A stretch of 64,000 bases of DNA from Aquilaria yunnanensis (taxonomy: Eukaryota > Streptophyta > Magnoliopsida > Malvales > Thymelaeaceae), in NCBI GenBank assembly GCA_039654915.1, contig CM077597.1, positions 54,030,001 through 54,094,000 on the forward strand, written 5' to 3'. Of the stretch, positions 44,433 through 55,339 are shown piece after piece. The notes below the pieces were generated by a model, which was not told the DNA's origin, searched no databases, and saw only the letters and a program-made list of their open reading frames with translations. How positions within the stretch are numbered: position 1 is the stretch's first letter; every line of letters starts with the position of its first letter. The translations under genes and the position numbers were made by a program.

Positions 44433-45477
44433 GTGGGTTGCATCCCTTGGCTGGTATGGCCGAATATGAGAGAAGAAATGGTGGTCTTGACTACTTAAAT
44501 GGTCAAAAGTACACTAAACACACTTAAGTAGTCTTAACCTTGTCTTATGTCATTTTCCTTACTACAAGACTATGGTTTCTTAGTCTTAATCTCTTGGCCC
44601 ACATTTGACCATCCTTATCTTCCTTTAGCAGTGCCTCCTTAGGTGGGATAAACCCACAATTTCACCATTTGACTTAAGTCAAAGACATACACATCTTAAG
44701 GCCTATATTAGAACACTTAGGTCCTTTATGCCTTTTCGTGTTTTCTTTGTCCTTAGTTGTCTTCCATAAGCAATTTGGTCCACCAATAGCACTTTCATAC
44801 CATTCATATCCTTCTCCTAACTCTCCAAATCTCTTTTGTGAAAGTTTTGCTATTGAGTATCCTAATTTCCAAAATCTTATAAAAAAGTCCATAGGTTGCT
44901 TAACAAATAAGCAATCCTTAAGGCTTTTCTTGGGGACCAAGTTACCAACTTAAAACACTTTTAAGGAGGTTTTCACTATCCCTTTTACCTTTCATACTTC
45001 AATCACTATGAAGAGAATTACACAATATAATGATTTTTTTACCATTATGCCACACTTGTAATTCTCCCATTTTTGTGAGGTGGTAACAAACAACACCATA
45101 TACAATTCATGTTATTGACACATTGCCATCCCTACACACAATTATTCATGTACATAGTCAACCCACCAACCCTTTGCTCTTATTTAATTCCTTCAATAAT
45201 GCACCAAGTTAAAATAATCAGTTCACGTACCTTTATAACACTACCCACACCCTGTCTCTATCCTTGAGTTTTGGTCCTCCCTAAAGAATATGGAATCTTG
45301 ATGGAATTGTCTGCTCTTTGCTCCTTCAATCAATTCTTTTCTATTCTTGTTTTTGTAGTTGCAACACTTAACTGAGCTCTCAAAATATCATACTCTAACC
45401 CATTCCCAATTCTTCATTTCCTGCCTCAATGAAACACATTGTATCATCTCTATCTAGGGTGTAACAGAGAAAAGCTC
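44433..45477. other. MULE subterminal region without recognised gene
   Basis: A minus-strand open stretch at 44674-44940 (88 codons) contains FGELGEGYEWYESAIGG but I do not recognise it; it could be a captured host fragment or chance. Confidence 0.35.
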
Positions 45478-45618
45478 ACATGTGCTCATGTGAGTGGGTT
45501 TTTGAGTTAATGGAGTAAAGTATGATGAAAGATTAGGCTTCAAATAATACCCCAAAAAAGTAAAAGGGGCCAAATGACTAATTACTTAGAGTTGAAGGGT
45601 GATTTGGGTATTTAGGCC
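45478..45618 (-). repeat. Right terminal inverted repeat of the MULE
   Basis: Reverse complement begins GGCCTAAATACCCAAATCAC and aligns with the left repeat for ~140 bp. Confidence 0.93.
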
Positions 45619-45627
45619 AAGATGTAA
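45619..45627. repeat. 9-bp target-site duplication AAGATGTAA, right copy
   Basis: Identical to 37415-37423. Confidence 0.93.
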
Positions 45628-46070
45628 CTAGTGTTCACCATTGCTTGCCTTCACCAATTTATAGCCCTCCAATAAATCCATCTACAACTTCTAACCTTAC
45701 TCATCTTGCTAGGTTACCTCATCCAAATTCATTGGTCTATTCCCAGTGAACTATCTGGACGAGCCTTCTCCTCCAATGCCTGGCTTGCCTTGTATTTAGA
45801 TTCAAACACCAATGATCTAGATTTGGCCATTGCCTTAAAGAAAGGTAGATGAACTTGTACAAATTATCGCATCTCTAGTTTTGTCTCCTATAACCATTTA
45901 TCTTTGTTATTTTGCTTATTTTTATCAAGCTTAGACTCTATTTCTATTCCTAAAAGTATAAAAAAGGCTATGCAGCAGTTTGGGTGGAGGTAAGCTATAC
46001 AGGGGAAATGGATGATTTATGGTTTAATGGTAAATGGGAGCTTGTTGATCCTTCTCCTAGTGCATCAATG
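45628..46070 (+). pseudogene. Copia element B, integrase-RT linker and RT start
   Basis: NTNDLDLAIALKKGRxTCTN, ISSFVSYNHLS and SLDSISIPKSIKKAMQQFGW match the linker that precedes RT in Ale-like copia Pol. The WxLVD part ends at the solo LTR and resumes at 47490 as VGCHWVYMIKTQ. Confidence 0.8.
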
Positions 46071-47484
46071 TGTTGGGTTTCGGGAGCCATACAGCGTAGC
46101 GGAATTTAACCGAAACCCTCCAGGATCCAAGTGAAACGGGGTAAACCGGGTGTTCAAAAATTTCATACCTAATTTTCGGTTGAGATCTCTCACTCAACTG
46201 TAGAGTCGAATCACAAAACTTGAACAGTTGACGTGTTTAAGCTCTCTATGGTATCCACATGAGCCTCTCGGGATCACCACGCTTCCACCACGTCCCGGTA
46301 GATGCGTTCTCTTGCGCTCGTAGTGCTAGCTTGCGTCCTCCAAGGAATTGCAAGAGAAGAGTGCAGCTGTCCTTTTGGGAAACTAGGGCAGGGAGACCTG
46401 TGAATTTCTCACTTAAAAGTTGTATTTATAGTGAGACTCAACTTCCAGGCCTAATGGGTTTCAAAGCCCTAATCCAATTAGGATTTAATTTCGGGCTTAA
46501 TAATGGCTCAACTCTTGGGCCCATTATTAATACGAAATTAAAGTGAAACCACCATCCAAATAATTAGCCCATGCACTCTAATGATCCAAATAGCTCTATG
46601 TGTGTGACCCAATAGGCTCTTGCCATGTTGGCAATGATCATAAATCACATTTATGATCATAAGCAATGAGCGGTGTCTAGCAACACATCATTGCTACCCA
46701 AGTGACAAGATTGTCGGTGAATCGACTAAACCTTTATGATCATCACCGATATATGCCATTATCCCTTTGTCCAAGATATCAAGACTAACACGAGACATGG
46801 AATGTGTCACTCTCGTATAGCCCAATCTTTGGTTTCTTGATTACCGAGTAGACCAACTTAAACTGATGACATTGATATCGTATATCAACTCATCGGAGCA
46901 TGGCCATGCATTTTCTAAGTCTCACTCTATCAAGGGGCCCGAAGATATTACTCCCGTTACATAGGAGGGACAAATCCCATCTTGATCATACAAATCCCTC
47001 TGCATGATATGTGACATACCCAATGACCTCCTTCAAGTTCACTCAGTTACAAGCAATAAAGGAAAGTATCAAAGTATGTGACTCACATGTAGGGAACCTT
47101 GATGATCTTAGGTCGAAGGACTACATATACCATGATCACTATGAGAATCGCTTATGACACTCATATAACGATCCATGTAGTGTTCTCATGGTGGGTCGGT
47201 CCAGTACACAAGTTCTCCAACTTGTGTCCATATGTAGACTACATATCTCATATTAGTCTCCATGTATGCTAGTCATTATGTATTATTGCAACCCGCTCCA
47301 CAATAATACTAGACCAGGGACGTTTAAGAATATCATTATTCTAGGATTACAATTATGTTTGTTAAGTTACGCAGAAATAAAACAACAAACATAATTGCCG
47401 GATTAATGCCTTAATAAAATATCATGACTCAATGTGCAAAAAATACAATCATCTCATGATTGGCTTTTGGGCACAACACTAACA
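46071..47484 (-). mobile_element. Solo LTR of the copia A family (1414 bp)
   Basis: TGTTGGGTTTCGGGAGCC ... CACAACACTAACA with CAATG duplications at 46066-46070 and 47485-47489. It is the uninterrupted equivalent of 22415-34265 and shows the empty TATGG site. The hairpin CTTGAACA/TGTTTAAG lies at 46219-46241. Confidence 0.95.
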
Positions 47485-47489
47485 CAATG

Positions 47490-48960
47490 GTAGGGTGTCA
47501 TTGGGTATATATGATTAAGACTCAGGTTGATGATTCAATTGAAGAGCTAAAAGCTAGCCTAGTTGCCAAAGGATATACACAAGTTTATCATGTTGATTGT
47601 TTTGAAACATTCCTTCTGTAGAAAAGATGACCTCTATTCATATTTTAATCTATTTGGTAGCTACATATCATTGGCCTCTTCATCAACTTGATATTAAAAA
47701 TACATTTTTCCGTGGTGATCTTGAAGAGATGATCTATATGGAGAAACCCCTAGGGTTTGTTGCTCAAGGGGAGACAACAAGAGTATACATGTTGAAAACA
47801 TATTTGAATGGACTAATTTACCAAGGGCAAGGTTTGGATGATTCAGTTCAGTTGTAATGAAGTTTGGGCTAAAAAAATGTGGAATAGACTGTCCTGTTTT
47901 CTATTGACAAAAAAAGGTTGGTAAAATACTATTAGTTGTTTGTGTTGATGATATCATCATCATAGGTGATGATCGAAGTGGAATTCTAAACCTAAAAAAG
48001 TTCCTAGAAAAGGAATTCCAAACTGAAGATCTTGGCTTACTAAAGTACATTTTGGGAATTAAGGTTACAAGATCTAAAGTTGGCATTTGTTTGTTACTGC
48101 GTAAATATGTCCTTGACCTTCTTAAAGAAACTAGCCTGCTGGGATGCAAACCAGTGGATTCTCTGATGGATCTTAACACTAAGCTTGATGTTGATCATGG
48201 AGAAATTTTAAATGGTCCAGGACGATACAGAAGGCTGGTTGGGAAAGTGAATTACTTTATTGTTACCAGACCTAGAGAACTTTTAAAAGATCTAGGATGA
48301 TATAGAAGGCTAGTTGGTAAATTGAATAACCTTACTGTTACCAGACCCAAAATTACATTTGCGACAAGCGTGCTAAGTTAGTTCATGCAATTGGCTTACC
48401 TAAGCCAATAGGATGCAGCCATATGCATTCTAAGATGTCTTAAGCATGCTCCTCGCAAGGGACTCTAATACAAGAATCATAAGCATTACCAGAACATGCT
48501 TATACAGATGCTGATTAGGCTAGTTCAAAGGCTAATCAACACTCGACTAATGGTTATTCTGTGTTCATTTGTGGTAATCTAATTTACTAGAAAAGAAATA
48601 AGGAGATAGTGGTTTCTTGCTTAAGTGCCAAGTTAGAATATAGAACTATGGCACATACAACTTGTGAGCTCGTTTTGGTGACATATATTAAAAGAGCTTG
48701 GCTTTCAAAAACTCAACCTATGAAATTAATGTGTGATAATTGAGCAATAATTCACATTGCTTCTAATTGAGTGTTTCATGAAAGAACCAAACACATTAAA
48801 GTTGATTGTCAATTTATGAGGGAAAAAATTCAGCAAAATGTGATAAAAACAATTCATGTGTAGTATGAAGATAGCTGATTTATTCGCTAAGTCCTTTGCT
48901 AGAAATTAGGTTACATCCTTATGTGATAAGCTTGGAGCTTGTGATGTTTATGCTTTAGCT
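47490..48960 (+). pseudogene. Copia element B RT-RNase H remnant
   Basis: VGCHWVYMIKTQVDDSIEEL, LVAKGYTQ, HWPLHQLDIKNTFFRGDLEE, YMEKPLGFVAQGE, then LLVVCVDDIIIIGDD (CVDD where YVDD is usual, 47941-47952), TEDLGLLKYILGIKVTRSK, RKYVLDLLKE and YRRLVGKxNY. The last is present twice through a local duplication (see findings). RNase H remnants follow: NQHSTNGYSVFICGN, EYRTMAHTTCELV, HIKVDCQFMREKI and ADLFAKSF. Many stops. Confidence 0.87.
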
Positions 48961-48970
48961 TGAGCGGTAT

Positions 48971-49188
48971 TGTTAGAATTGTCTAATTTGATTAGTAGTG
49001 ATTCTAGGGATTACGATTTGATATGATCGAGAGTAATTATAAGGATTAAAGTAATTTGCTCCAATCAAGTTATAATTGCAAATTTCCTTCTTTACCCATA
49101 TCACTCTAATATAAATATAGGATGAAAGGTAGTTGTTTTATTCAAGTACTCTTAATCCTTCTCTCCATTCCATTTTGTATTTCTTCCA
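48971..49188 (+). repeat. 3' LTR of copia element B (~218 bp)
   Basis: Starts TGTTAGAATTGTCTAATTTG after the RNase H end and finishes near TTTGTATTTCTTCCA, typical of short Ale-type LTRs. A TATAAATATAGG box is at ~49111. The 3' boundary is approximate because no second copy is available. Confidence 0.55.
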
Positions 49189-51511
49189 ATAGGTAAAGGA
49201 GTTGTACTTCCTGTGTTTTGTAAGGATAGCTGTGTTGCAAGATTATACCTTTGCATTGTGTAAATATGTTCTAAGCTGAAGGAATACAAGTTTTGGTAGT
49301 ATGACTACTAAATTGCTGAGAATGACCATTAGGTTGACTTTTAGCTAGTGGAAGCTTTTGAGACTCTAACTTCACAAGTTTGCTTTATAGGATAACTAGA
49401 ACATTCTTGCGAGCTCTTTGTATGAAAATTCCTAGGTTAAAAAGCATACTACCCACTTCTACTACTGATTAACTATGAACAGCCTGGTCTAGGAACATCA
49501 TGTGTTCCAAATACTATGTTCCTAAAAGTGGAACTAAATTTTATAGGTTCTTGGATACAAAGGAGTTGTAGGGAAGGGTCTATATATTTATGACACTTCG
49601 ATTTTTTTTTTCAGCAAAGAACTATTGAAATCTACAGCAGGAAATCACAGACCTATAAAGTTTGACCAGTCTGCTGACTTTCAGTTAGCAAATGTGTCTA
49701 GAGCTGAAAATACACTACATTGGGCACTCTTGGTATTAAAATTTCTAATTTTGGTAGAATGGCACCATTGAGGAAAGAATCTACAAGTGTAAGGTGGTTT
49801 GTCAAGGGGTCTAAGGATCGAATTTTGATCTAAGCTTCCATACTGAAATTTTTGTTTCAAGCAAGTTTCTTATGGGTTGAAAAATGTGTGTAGTAAGTTT
49901 GAGTGAGTAACCTTACTATGATAATTAAAATGACCCCTAAAGCCAAGAATTTCAATTACTGTGCTTGTAGGTGGACATATTTTGCATATAGTCTGATCTT
50001 GCAAATTATAGGCAATGCCACTGCTAGTTAATAATTGCAAGTGGTTTTTGCGATGGCTTTGTAACTTCTATAGCACGTTTTCATTAGGATAGAGACGGTT
50101 CTTAGTAACCAATATTACTGGTGCATGAAAGGTGTCTTAGACACTAGTCTAGTTCTTGGATTAACTAAAATTAAATTTTGAAAAGCTTTCAAAGTTAATG
50201 AAACTCATGGAATAAAGTCCACTACTAAGGGAGGGTTTTCTAGATTGAACCCCCTACCTACTAGACCAAAGCTAGTTGTTTATTATAACTAATGGGAATT
50301 TTTTTATTTTGGCTTGTAGTGGTCATTTTTCACCTTAGAGTTGACTTTGAGGTTGAGAAGGAAAGCTGAACTAAAACTTACAGATATGAATGCTCCCATA
50401 ATTTGAACTTACTGAGACTCTCAAAGATGATTTTTGGCTCTAGTGTATAGGATTTTGCTTCGCTGGTTTTAAGAGGGCAAAAATGTTGCTCAAGATTTCT
50501 AAAATTGTGTCTTTGATTTATTGGTTGGTGTGTTGCTGATTTTGGGAGGTTATTTGAATTAGTTGACAAAAGTCCATGATAGTAGCAATGTATAGAACTT
50601 GGAGGTCTACCCAAAAATTTTATAGAGGGAGATGACTAAACCTACAACATATGAAGAAGAATTGATAGTGAGTGGGTGCAAAAAGTACTAATTTAAGATT
50701 AATTGAAAAAAAAATTAAAGAGAGCATTTATGAATTGGATCAGGATAAATTTGTGGAATAAAAGGAAAGATGCATTTGTCTGATTTAGCAAGGGATAATG
50801 AAGGTTTTAGTTTTCTAGAAAAGAAATAGTTTGATACTAATAGTTTGACCAAAAGTTTGACCACGAAAGCAAACTATTAGTTTATGTCATGTTTTGGGTA
50901 GAAGGTCTCTAAGAAGATTAAAAACTTGTGGAAAATATGAGTTTTATAGCCTAGGAACTGTGACTCCTTAAAGGGATGTGAGTTACCAAAACTGCCAACT
51001 AGGATACAGTTCTATTATTACTAAACTGAAAGGTATTCTAGACACTACTTGTTTGTTATCCACTAGGCTTCAGGAGTTTTTATTGACTAACTATAGAAGT
51101 ATAAAGCTTGGTAAGGTGGCTACATTCATTGATGGTGAGTTTTGGTTGCTTATAGCATGGTCAAGCTATTGAAATTGGCTAGAACCAAATACTACTCAAA
51201 GCTACTGTTGCAAAGTGGACTTAAGAGTCGACTTTTTGTGTAGGACTTTTGTGTTAATTCTTTTAATGCTTTTAAAGACAGTCATTAGACTGTAAATCTA
51301 CATAAAGTGTCATATTATCAAAGCTAATAAAAATAGTTCATTGCGCTGTTGTATTGCAATTGATGGTGCTATGTAGAAAATCATTAATTCAAAGAATATG
51401 AACAATACTATAGAATAAAAAGTAATTACTTTACTGATAGGAATGTGATAAGTACGGGAGACTAAAAAACTTAAACGCTACTACTTAATTTTTTTATGGT
51501 TGCAATATAAG
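49189..51511. other. Unclassified AT-rich repeat DNA
   Basis: No supported gene. Phrases such as AGTTTGACCAGTCTGCTGACTTTC and TGTCTAGAGCTGAAAATAC recur in variant form at 59430-59700, suggesting that the two flanks of copia element C are parts of one old repeat, perhaps a long gypsy LTR. Confidence 0.35.
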
Positions 51512-51725
51512 TGTGGAAATCCCATTAATTGTGCAGAAAATAGGATCAAAATCAATATGATTAGTTAATTGATTATAATTAAAGTATATATGTTAGACAT
51601 ATTTTCTTGTTATAGTTTAGGGCACTAATTTCCATGTATCTATATATAACCTATCATATATAGGTGTAAAAAGATGTAAATATACAATAACGGACATAAA
51701 TTTTCTTATTCTTTATTGGCTGTCA
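51512..51725 (+). repeat. 5' LTR of copia element C (214 bp)
   Basis: TGTGGAAATCCCATTAA ... ATTGGCTGTCA; aligns with 58647-58862 throughout. Contains TATATATAACC near 51650 as TATA box. Confidence 0.92.
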
Positions 51726-51740
51726 TGGTGTTAGAGTAAG
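51726..51740 (+). promoter_or_regulatory. Primer-binding site of copia element C
   Basis: TGGTGTTAGAGTAAG, two bases off TGGTATCAGAG, directly follows the LTR. Confidence 0.72.
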
Positions 51741-52044
51741 GTTCTTTGAATCAGAGCTCACCACAATAAAAACTAATGATGAAAGTAGAATTTTTTATGC
51801 CTATGATAATGAGGCTAATAGCTCCTCCATTGTGGCTCTAAAAGACACTTCCTTCCTACTCACTATGGAAAAACTCAATACGAAAAATTTTTGTGAATGG
51901 GCTCAATCAATCAAGCTCATAATCACAGCAATGGAAAGTTAGGAAACCTGCCTCAACCAACACTATCACTTTTAGAAATAAAAGTCAGTCAATTCTATAG
52001 TGACTGCATAGCTTGTGAATACCATGGTGTCCTTTGTTAAGAAG

Positions 52045-52049
52045 ACTTG
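52045..52049. repeat. Target-site duplication ACTTG, left copy
   Basis: Matches 54550-54554. Confidence 0.92.
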
Positions 52050-53015
52050 TGTGACAGCTCTCCTAGTCAACTAATCAAGTAAGTGTTTATTTACTTTGAT
52101 TAAGTGTTTATGAAATTAAGTACCTCAAATTAGCGCCTTGTTAAGCAAGTAACATGAGCTTAATTAAGTTAAGTGAGTTCCTAAGTGTGATTTGGCATAG
52201 TTAAGTCAAGACCATTAGTTGTTCTAGCTTTTAGAATCATCCTAGTAAGTTTTGACAACTTGTGGCACTAAGTGTTCTATTTGAGCCATTTAGAACTTAA
52301 GTGCCTAGAGTGTTCAAGAAAATTTAGTTTGAGAAGCTTTTAGTACCTTTTAAAACAAAGAAAAGTGAGTTTGGAGTGTGAGTTGGTGAGCTATTTGAAA
52401 CAAATGAAAGTATGAGGGCTTAAGTGCAAGGGAGAGAAAAGTTGCTTAATAAGCTTATAAGTTAAGTTTCTTCTTCTCTTCTTCATACTTAGCCATTTCT
52501 TGCAAACACCAAAAATTCGTGGCTCCATCTCCTCTCCCAAATTCCCAGCTCAAGCTTCATTTCCTTGCAAGTTTTCATCAAAATTAAGAGTGCCAAGGGG
52601 TTAGGAAAGATCACCAAGCTTTGTTTGAGGTGTTCTTGCTTCATTTGATCTTTGGAAGCTTGTTTTGGATCCAATTTCGTAGGTAAGCTTCTTGAGATCA
52701 TTTGGTGTGATTATAGGTTGTTTCTAGAGCTAGAAATGGTCTTGGTTTGATTGGTTTGGGTGCCAAATTGCTTTGGTTTTAGGCTTGGAACTCAAGGAAG
52801 CTCAATTGAGCTTAGGAGGCTTTGTTGCATTGCTTGCTTTGTGGCTAAAATTGAGGTAAGGGTTCAAGTAATTAAGCTCAAATAATGCATGGTTTTGTAG
52901 TTTTGTGTGTTGGGATGAATTAGAAACAAGACCCATTAAGTTTGGATTAGAAATGAGAGAGTTTGAGTAGCTTGTGTACAAGAACGACGCTGTCGCACAA
53001 ACCCAGAAAACAGAG

Positions 53016-53104
53016 TTGGCGACGCGTCGCCAATTTGTCCGCGAATTGGCGCCGTGGCGCCAGGGTGCGAAAATGTACACAGAGCGTTTGTTCGGCGGCG
53101 CCGC
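53016..53104. other. GC-rich palindrome cluster in the 2.5-kb LTR
   Basis: A perfect 18-bp palindrome TTGGCGACGCGTCGCCAA (53016-53033), TGGCGCC/GGCGCCA separated by GT (53047-53062) and GCGGCGCCGC (53095-53104), in an otherwise AT-rich LTR. The second copy keeps a diverged cluster at 62915-63005. Confidence 0.85.
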
Positions 53105-53863
53105 GTCGCCAAATGCAAATTTGGCCTCGATTTCCGGCCATCCTAAGATTAACTTAGACTCTCGGTTTCTATCCCTAGGCTATTCTAAGACGTTCCATAG
53201 CCTCGGTTGGGTCTAGAATTCATTCCTAAGGCGGGAATTGTGCATTATTTGGAAGGTAGTCAAGTTGTGTGGTTAAGTGTAAAAGATTGTGACTTGGTGG
53301 CTAAGTAACTCATAGTATTTAAGCTTTTAAATGGATATTAAGGGGATTAAGTGGGTTTTTAGACTCTTTATTGGCCGTATAGAGTATCAATTACATATGG
53401 TTAATAGAGAGAAAAACCTAAGTCGATCCCAACCAAGCCATTTGGTTTGGTAAGTGAGCCACTAGTAGTATTTTGAGTTAAACCTTGAGGGTTTGACTAG
53501 TTAAACCACATAGGAAGACTACCCTGTACAATAAATTAAGGGTAAAGGCGGGTAAGTTTGAGATAGGTGACGACCTACTCTAGAACCCGTAGATGGGACT
53601 TAATTGAGGTAAAGTGTCCGGGATACGAGGGCCAGTATCTCAAGTACCTCAGCCGTTTGAGCTCACGGCAAGAATTAAGGCACTTAAGTGCAGAAAGTCC
53701 CAAGTGCATGTGTTGTGTGCATTCCATACCATACATCCATACATTGCATTTTTGGCATTTTGTTGATTGTTTGTTGTTTGAATTGCATGTTTGATTGCTT
53801 GGTTGCCATATTGCATATTTGTTGCATATTTCTTTGCAGGTATTTAAGAAGGGAATCCTTACT

Positions 53864-53881
53864 GAGTACTTTTAAGTACTC
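53864..53881. promoter_or_regulatory. LTR hairpin GAGTACTT/AAGTACTC
   Basis: A perfect 8-bp inverted repeat around TT, followed by CATTCCCTT. Equivalent hairpins with different stem bases occur at 61649-61663 and 63843-63856. Confidence 0.7.
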
Positions 53882-55339
53882 ATTCCCTTAGTTTTATTGT
53901 GCAGGATCTAATCCCGGGCCTAATCACTGAAGTGATAGCTGAGGCCTAAGCTTTCTGTTTTGCAGGTATTTTATTGAGAATCCTAGTGATTCTAGTTTCT
54001 TGCAGTATAAGTTATGTGCTAACCAAGTTGTGCCTTTACAGTGTAGAGGCTAAGAGTACACAAGAACAAGGTCTAGTGAAGGGCTACACTTGGAGCTTGG
54101 CTTAGCTCAAGGTGGGCTCAAGTAAATGATCTTAGTAGTTAGTAACTTTGTCTCTTGTACATAGTACTTGGTGTACTAAGTAAGTTGCCTCTATTGGGAT
54201 ACATTAGGATGTAAATCCATCTTGTTACTTTTGGGTGCATGCTAGAGTTGTAATGTATGCACAAAACTGTTACTTGTAGTTAAAGCAACTAGTATTTCAA
54301 TGACTTGGTACGTTTTCAGTATGTTTTAATGAAATGCTCGAGCAATGTTTTAATTCAAGACTTTTAAATTTCGGTTGCATTGCCAAGTCAGAAGCATGCA
54401 TAACTTAATCTGAGTAGGCTAAGTAACTAGTTGCATATAAATTGTTTTAATTTATATTGACGAGTAATAGTTAGCCAATTGTAACTAGTGGGATTCATTA
54501 TCCCTAAGAGCCTACAAGATTAGGGGCACTGGGGCCCCGTTCCGTCACAACTTGCATGTATTTGTTGATGGTGAAAGATGTGTGGGATATTGTTTGTGAA
54601 ACTTATTCTGATGTAGAGAATGAGTCTCAATTTTTTACGATTAAAAAACACAACTTTGGTAGATGAAGCAGGCAGATTGAGAAGTCATCGATTACTACAT
54701 GGAGATGTCGGCATTGTGGTATGAACTCAATTTGACTATGGAGGAAGAGTGGGACTATGCTAGCAACAACATGCAATATAAATTTCAACTGGAAAAGGAG
54801 AGAGTTTTTGAGTTTCTAGCTGGACTCAGTTAGTACCTTGATGATGTTCAGATTTTGGGTCACTTTCCATTTTCATTTATACAAGAATTTTTTGTGGAAA
54901 CAAGACGGGAGGAGCAATGATGTCATGTGATATTAAAGGTGATTGGGTTCATCATATGCTAGGCCTAAAGCATCGGCTCTTGTCTCTAGAAGTCCAGTGG
55001 CTGAGCTAGGGCCAAAAAATAAAAAAGGACGTCCTGCATATAAGTATTGCCTTAAAGACTAGACATACTATTGACACCTACTAGGTAATTCATGGAAAAC
55101 CAATAGATTGGAAACCCTAATAGAATAATAAATATCGAGGCTACAATGCTATAACTAAGAGTTTAGTAGACAAATCTCAAAAGGCAAAGAAAAATAATCC
55201 AACTTCCAGCAAGGTTTTTATGTCTGTGCAATTGGAGTAGCTATACAAAATTTTTACCAAACTCTAAGTGTCAGAGTCCTTATATTCCACTCCTTCAGGT
55301 TTGCTAGCCCATATTGTTACTTCCTTATATACCATAAGT

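Larger units (their letters stand above)
37424..45618 (-). mobile_element. Mutator-like element (MULE), 8195 bp
   Basis: Long terminal inverted repeats (~140 bp) start GGCCTAAATAC at both ends and are bounded by a perfect 9-bp duplication. The minus strand carries a decayed MuDR-type transposase (39021-42484); the plus strand near the left end carries a possible GRF zinc-finger gene (37780-38302). A gypsy solo LTR sits inside the transposase. It is inserted in copia element B between integrase and RT. Confidence 0.93.
35060..49188 (+). mobile_element. Ale-like copia element B, split by a Mutator-like element and a solo LTR
   Basis: Pieces 35150-37423, 45628-46070 and 47490-49188 join into one copia gag-protease-integrase-RT-RNase H order with a short (~218 bp) 3' LTR. 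No 5' LTR matching 48971-49188 is seen upstream of gag, so the left end is truncated. Insertions at 37424 and 46071 have precise duplications, which lets the original sequence be followed across both gaps. Confidence 0.82.
52050..54549 (+). mobile_element. Solo gypsy LTR, 2500 bp (Del/Tekay-like)
   Basis: TGTGACAGCTCTCCTAG ... CCCCGTTCCGTCACA with inverted TGTGAC/GTCACA ends and a perfect ACTTG duplication. Length and ends fit the long LTRs of chromoviral Del/Tekay elements. It contains a GC-rich palindrome cluster (53016-53104) and a hairpin (53864-53881). A second copy begins at 61867. Short open frames here are chance. Confidence 0.88.
51760..55100 (+). pseudogene. Copia element C gag remnant (interrupted at 52050-54554)
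   Basis: Before the insertion: CEWAQSIKLIITAMES and LVNTMVSFVKKT. After it: VKDVWDIVCETYSDVENESQ, ALWYELNLTMEEEWDYASNN and FQLEKERVFEFLAGL, the conserved plant copia gag core. A degraded knuckle (KYCLKD) is near 55045. Joining across the ACTTG duplication gives continuous homology. Several stops. Confidence 0.83.

Noticed and set aside
44674..44940. 88-codon frame as a captured host gene exon
   Set aside because: Possible but unsupported: I recognise no domain and the frame has no clear splice sites. It is mentioned only in the MULE subterminal entry.
52802..53216. Several open frames on both strands around 53000, repeated at 62764-63021
   Set aside because: They coincide with the GC-rich palindrome cluster of the long LTR, where stop codons are rare by composition; neither the frames nor the lengths are conserved between copies.
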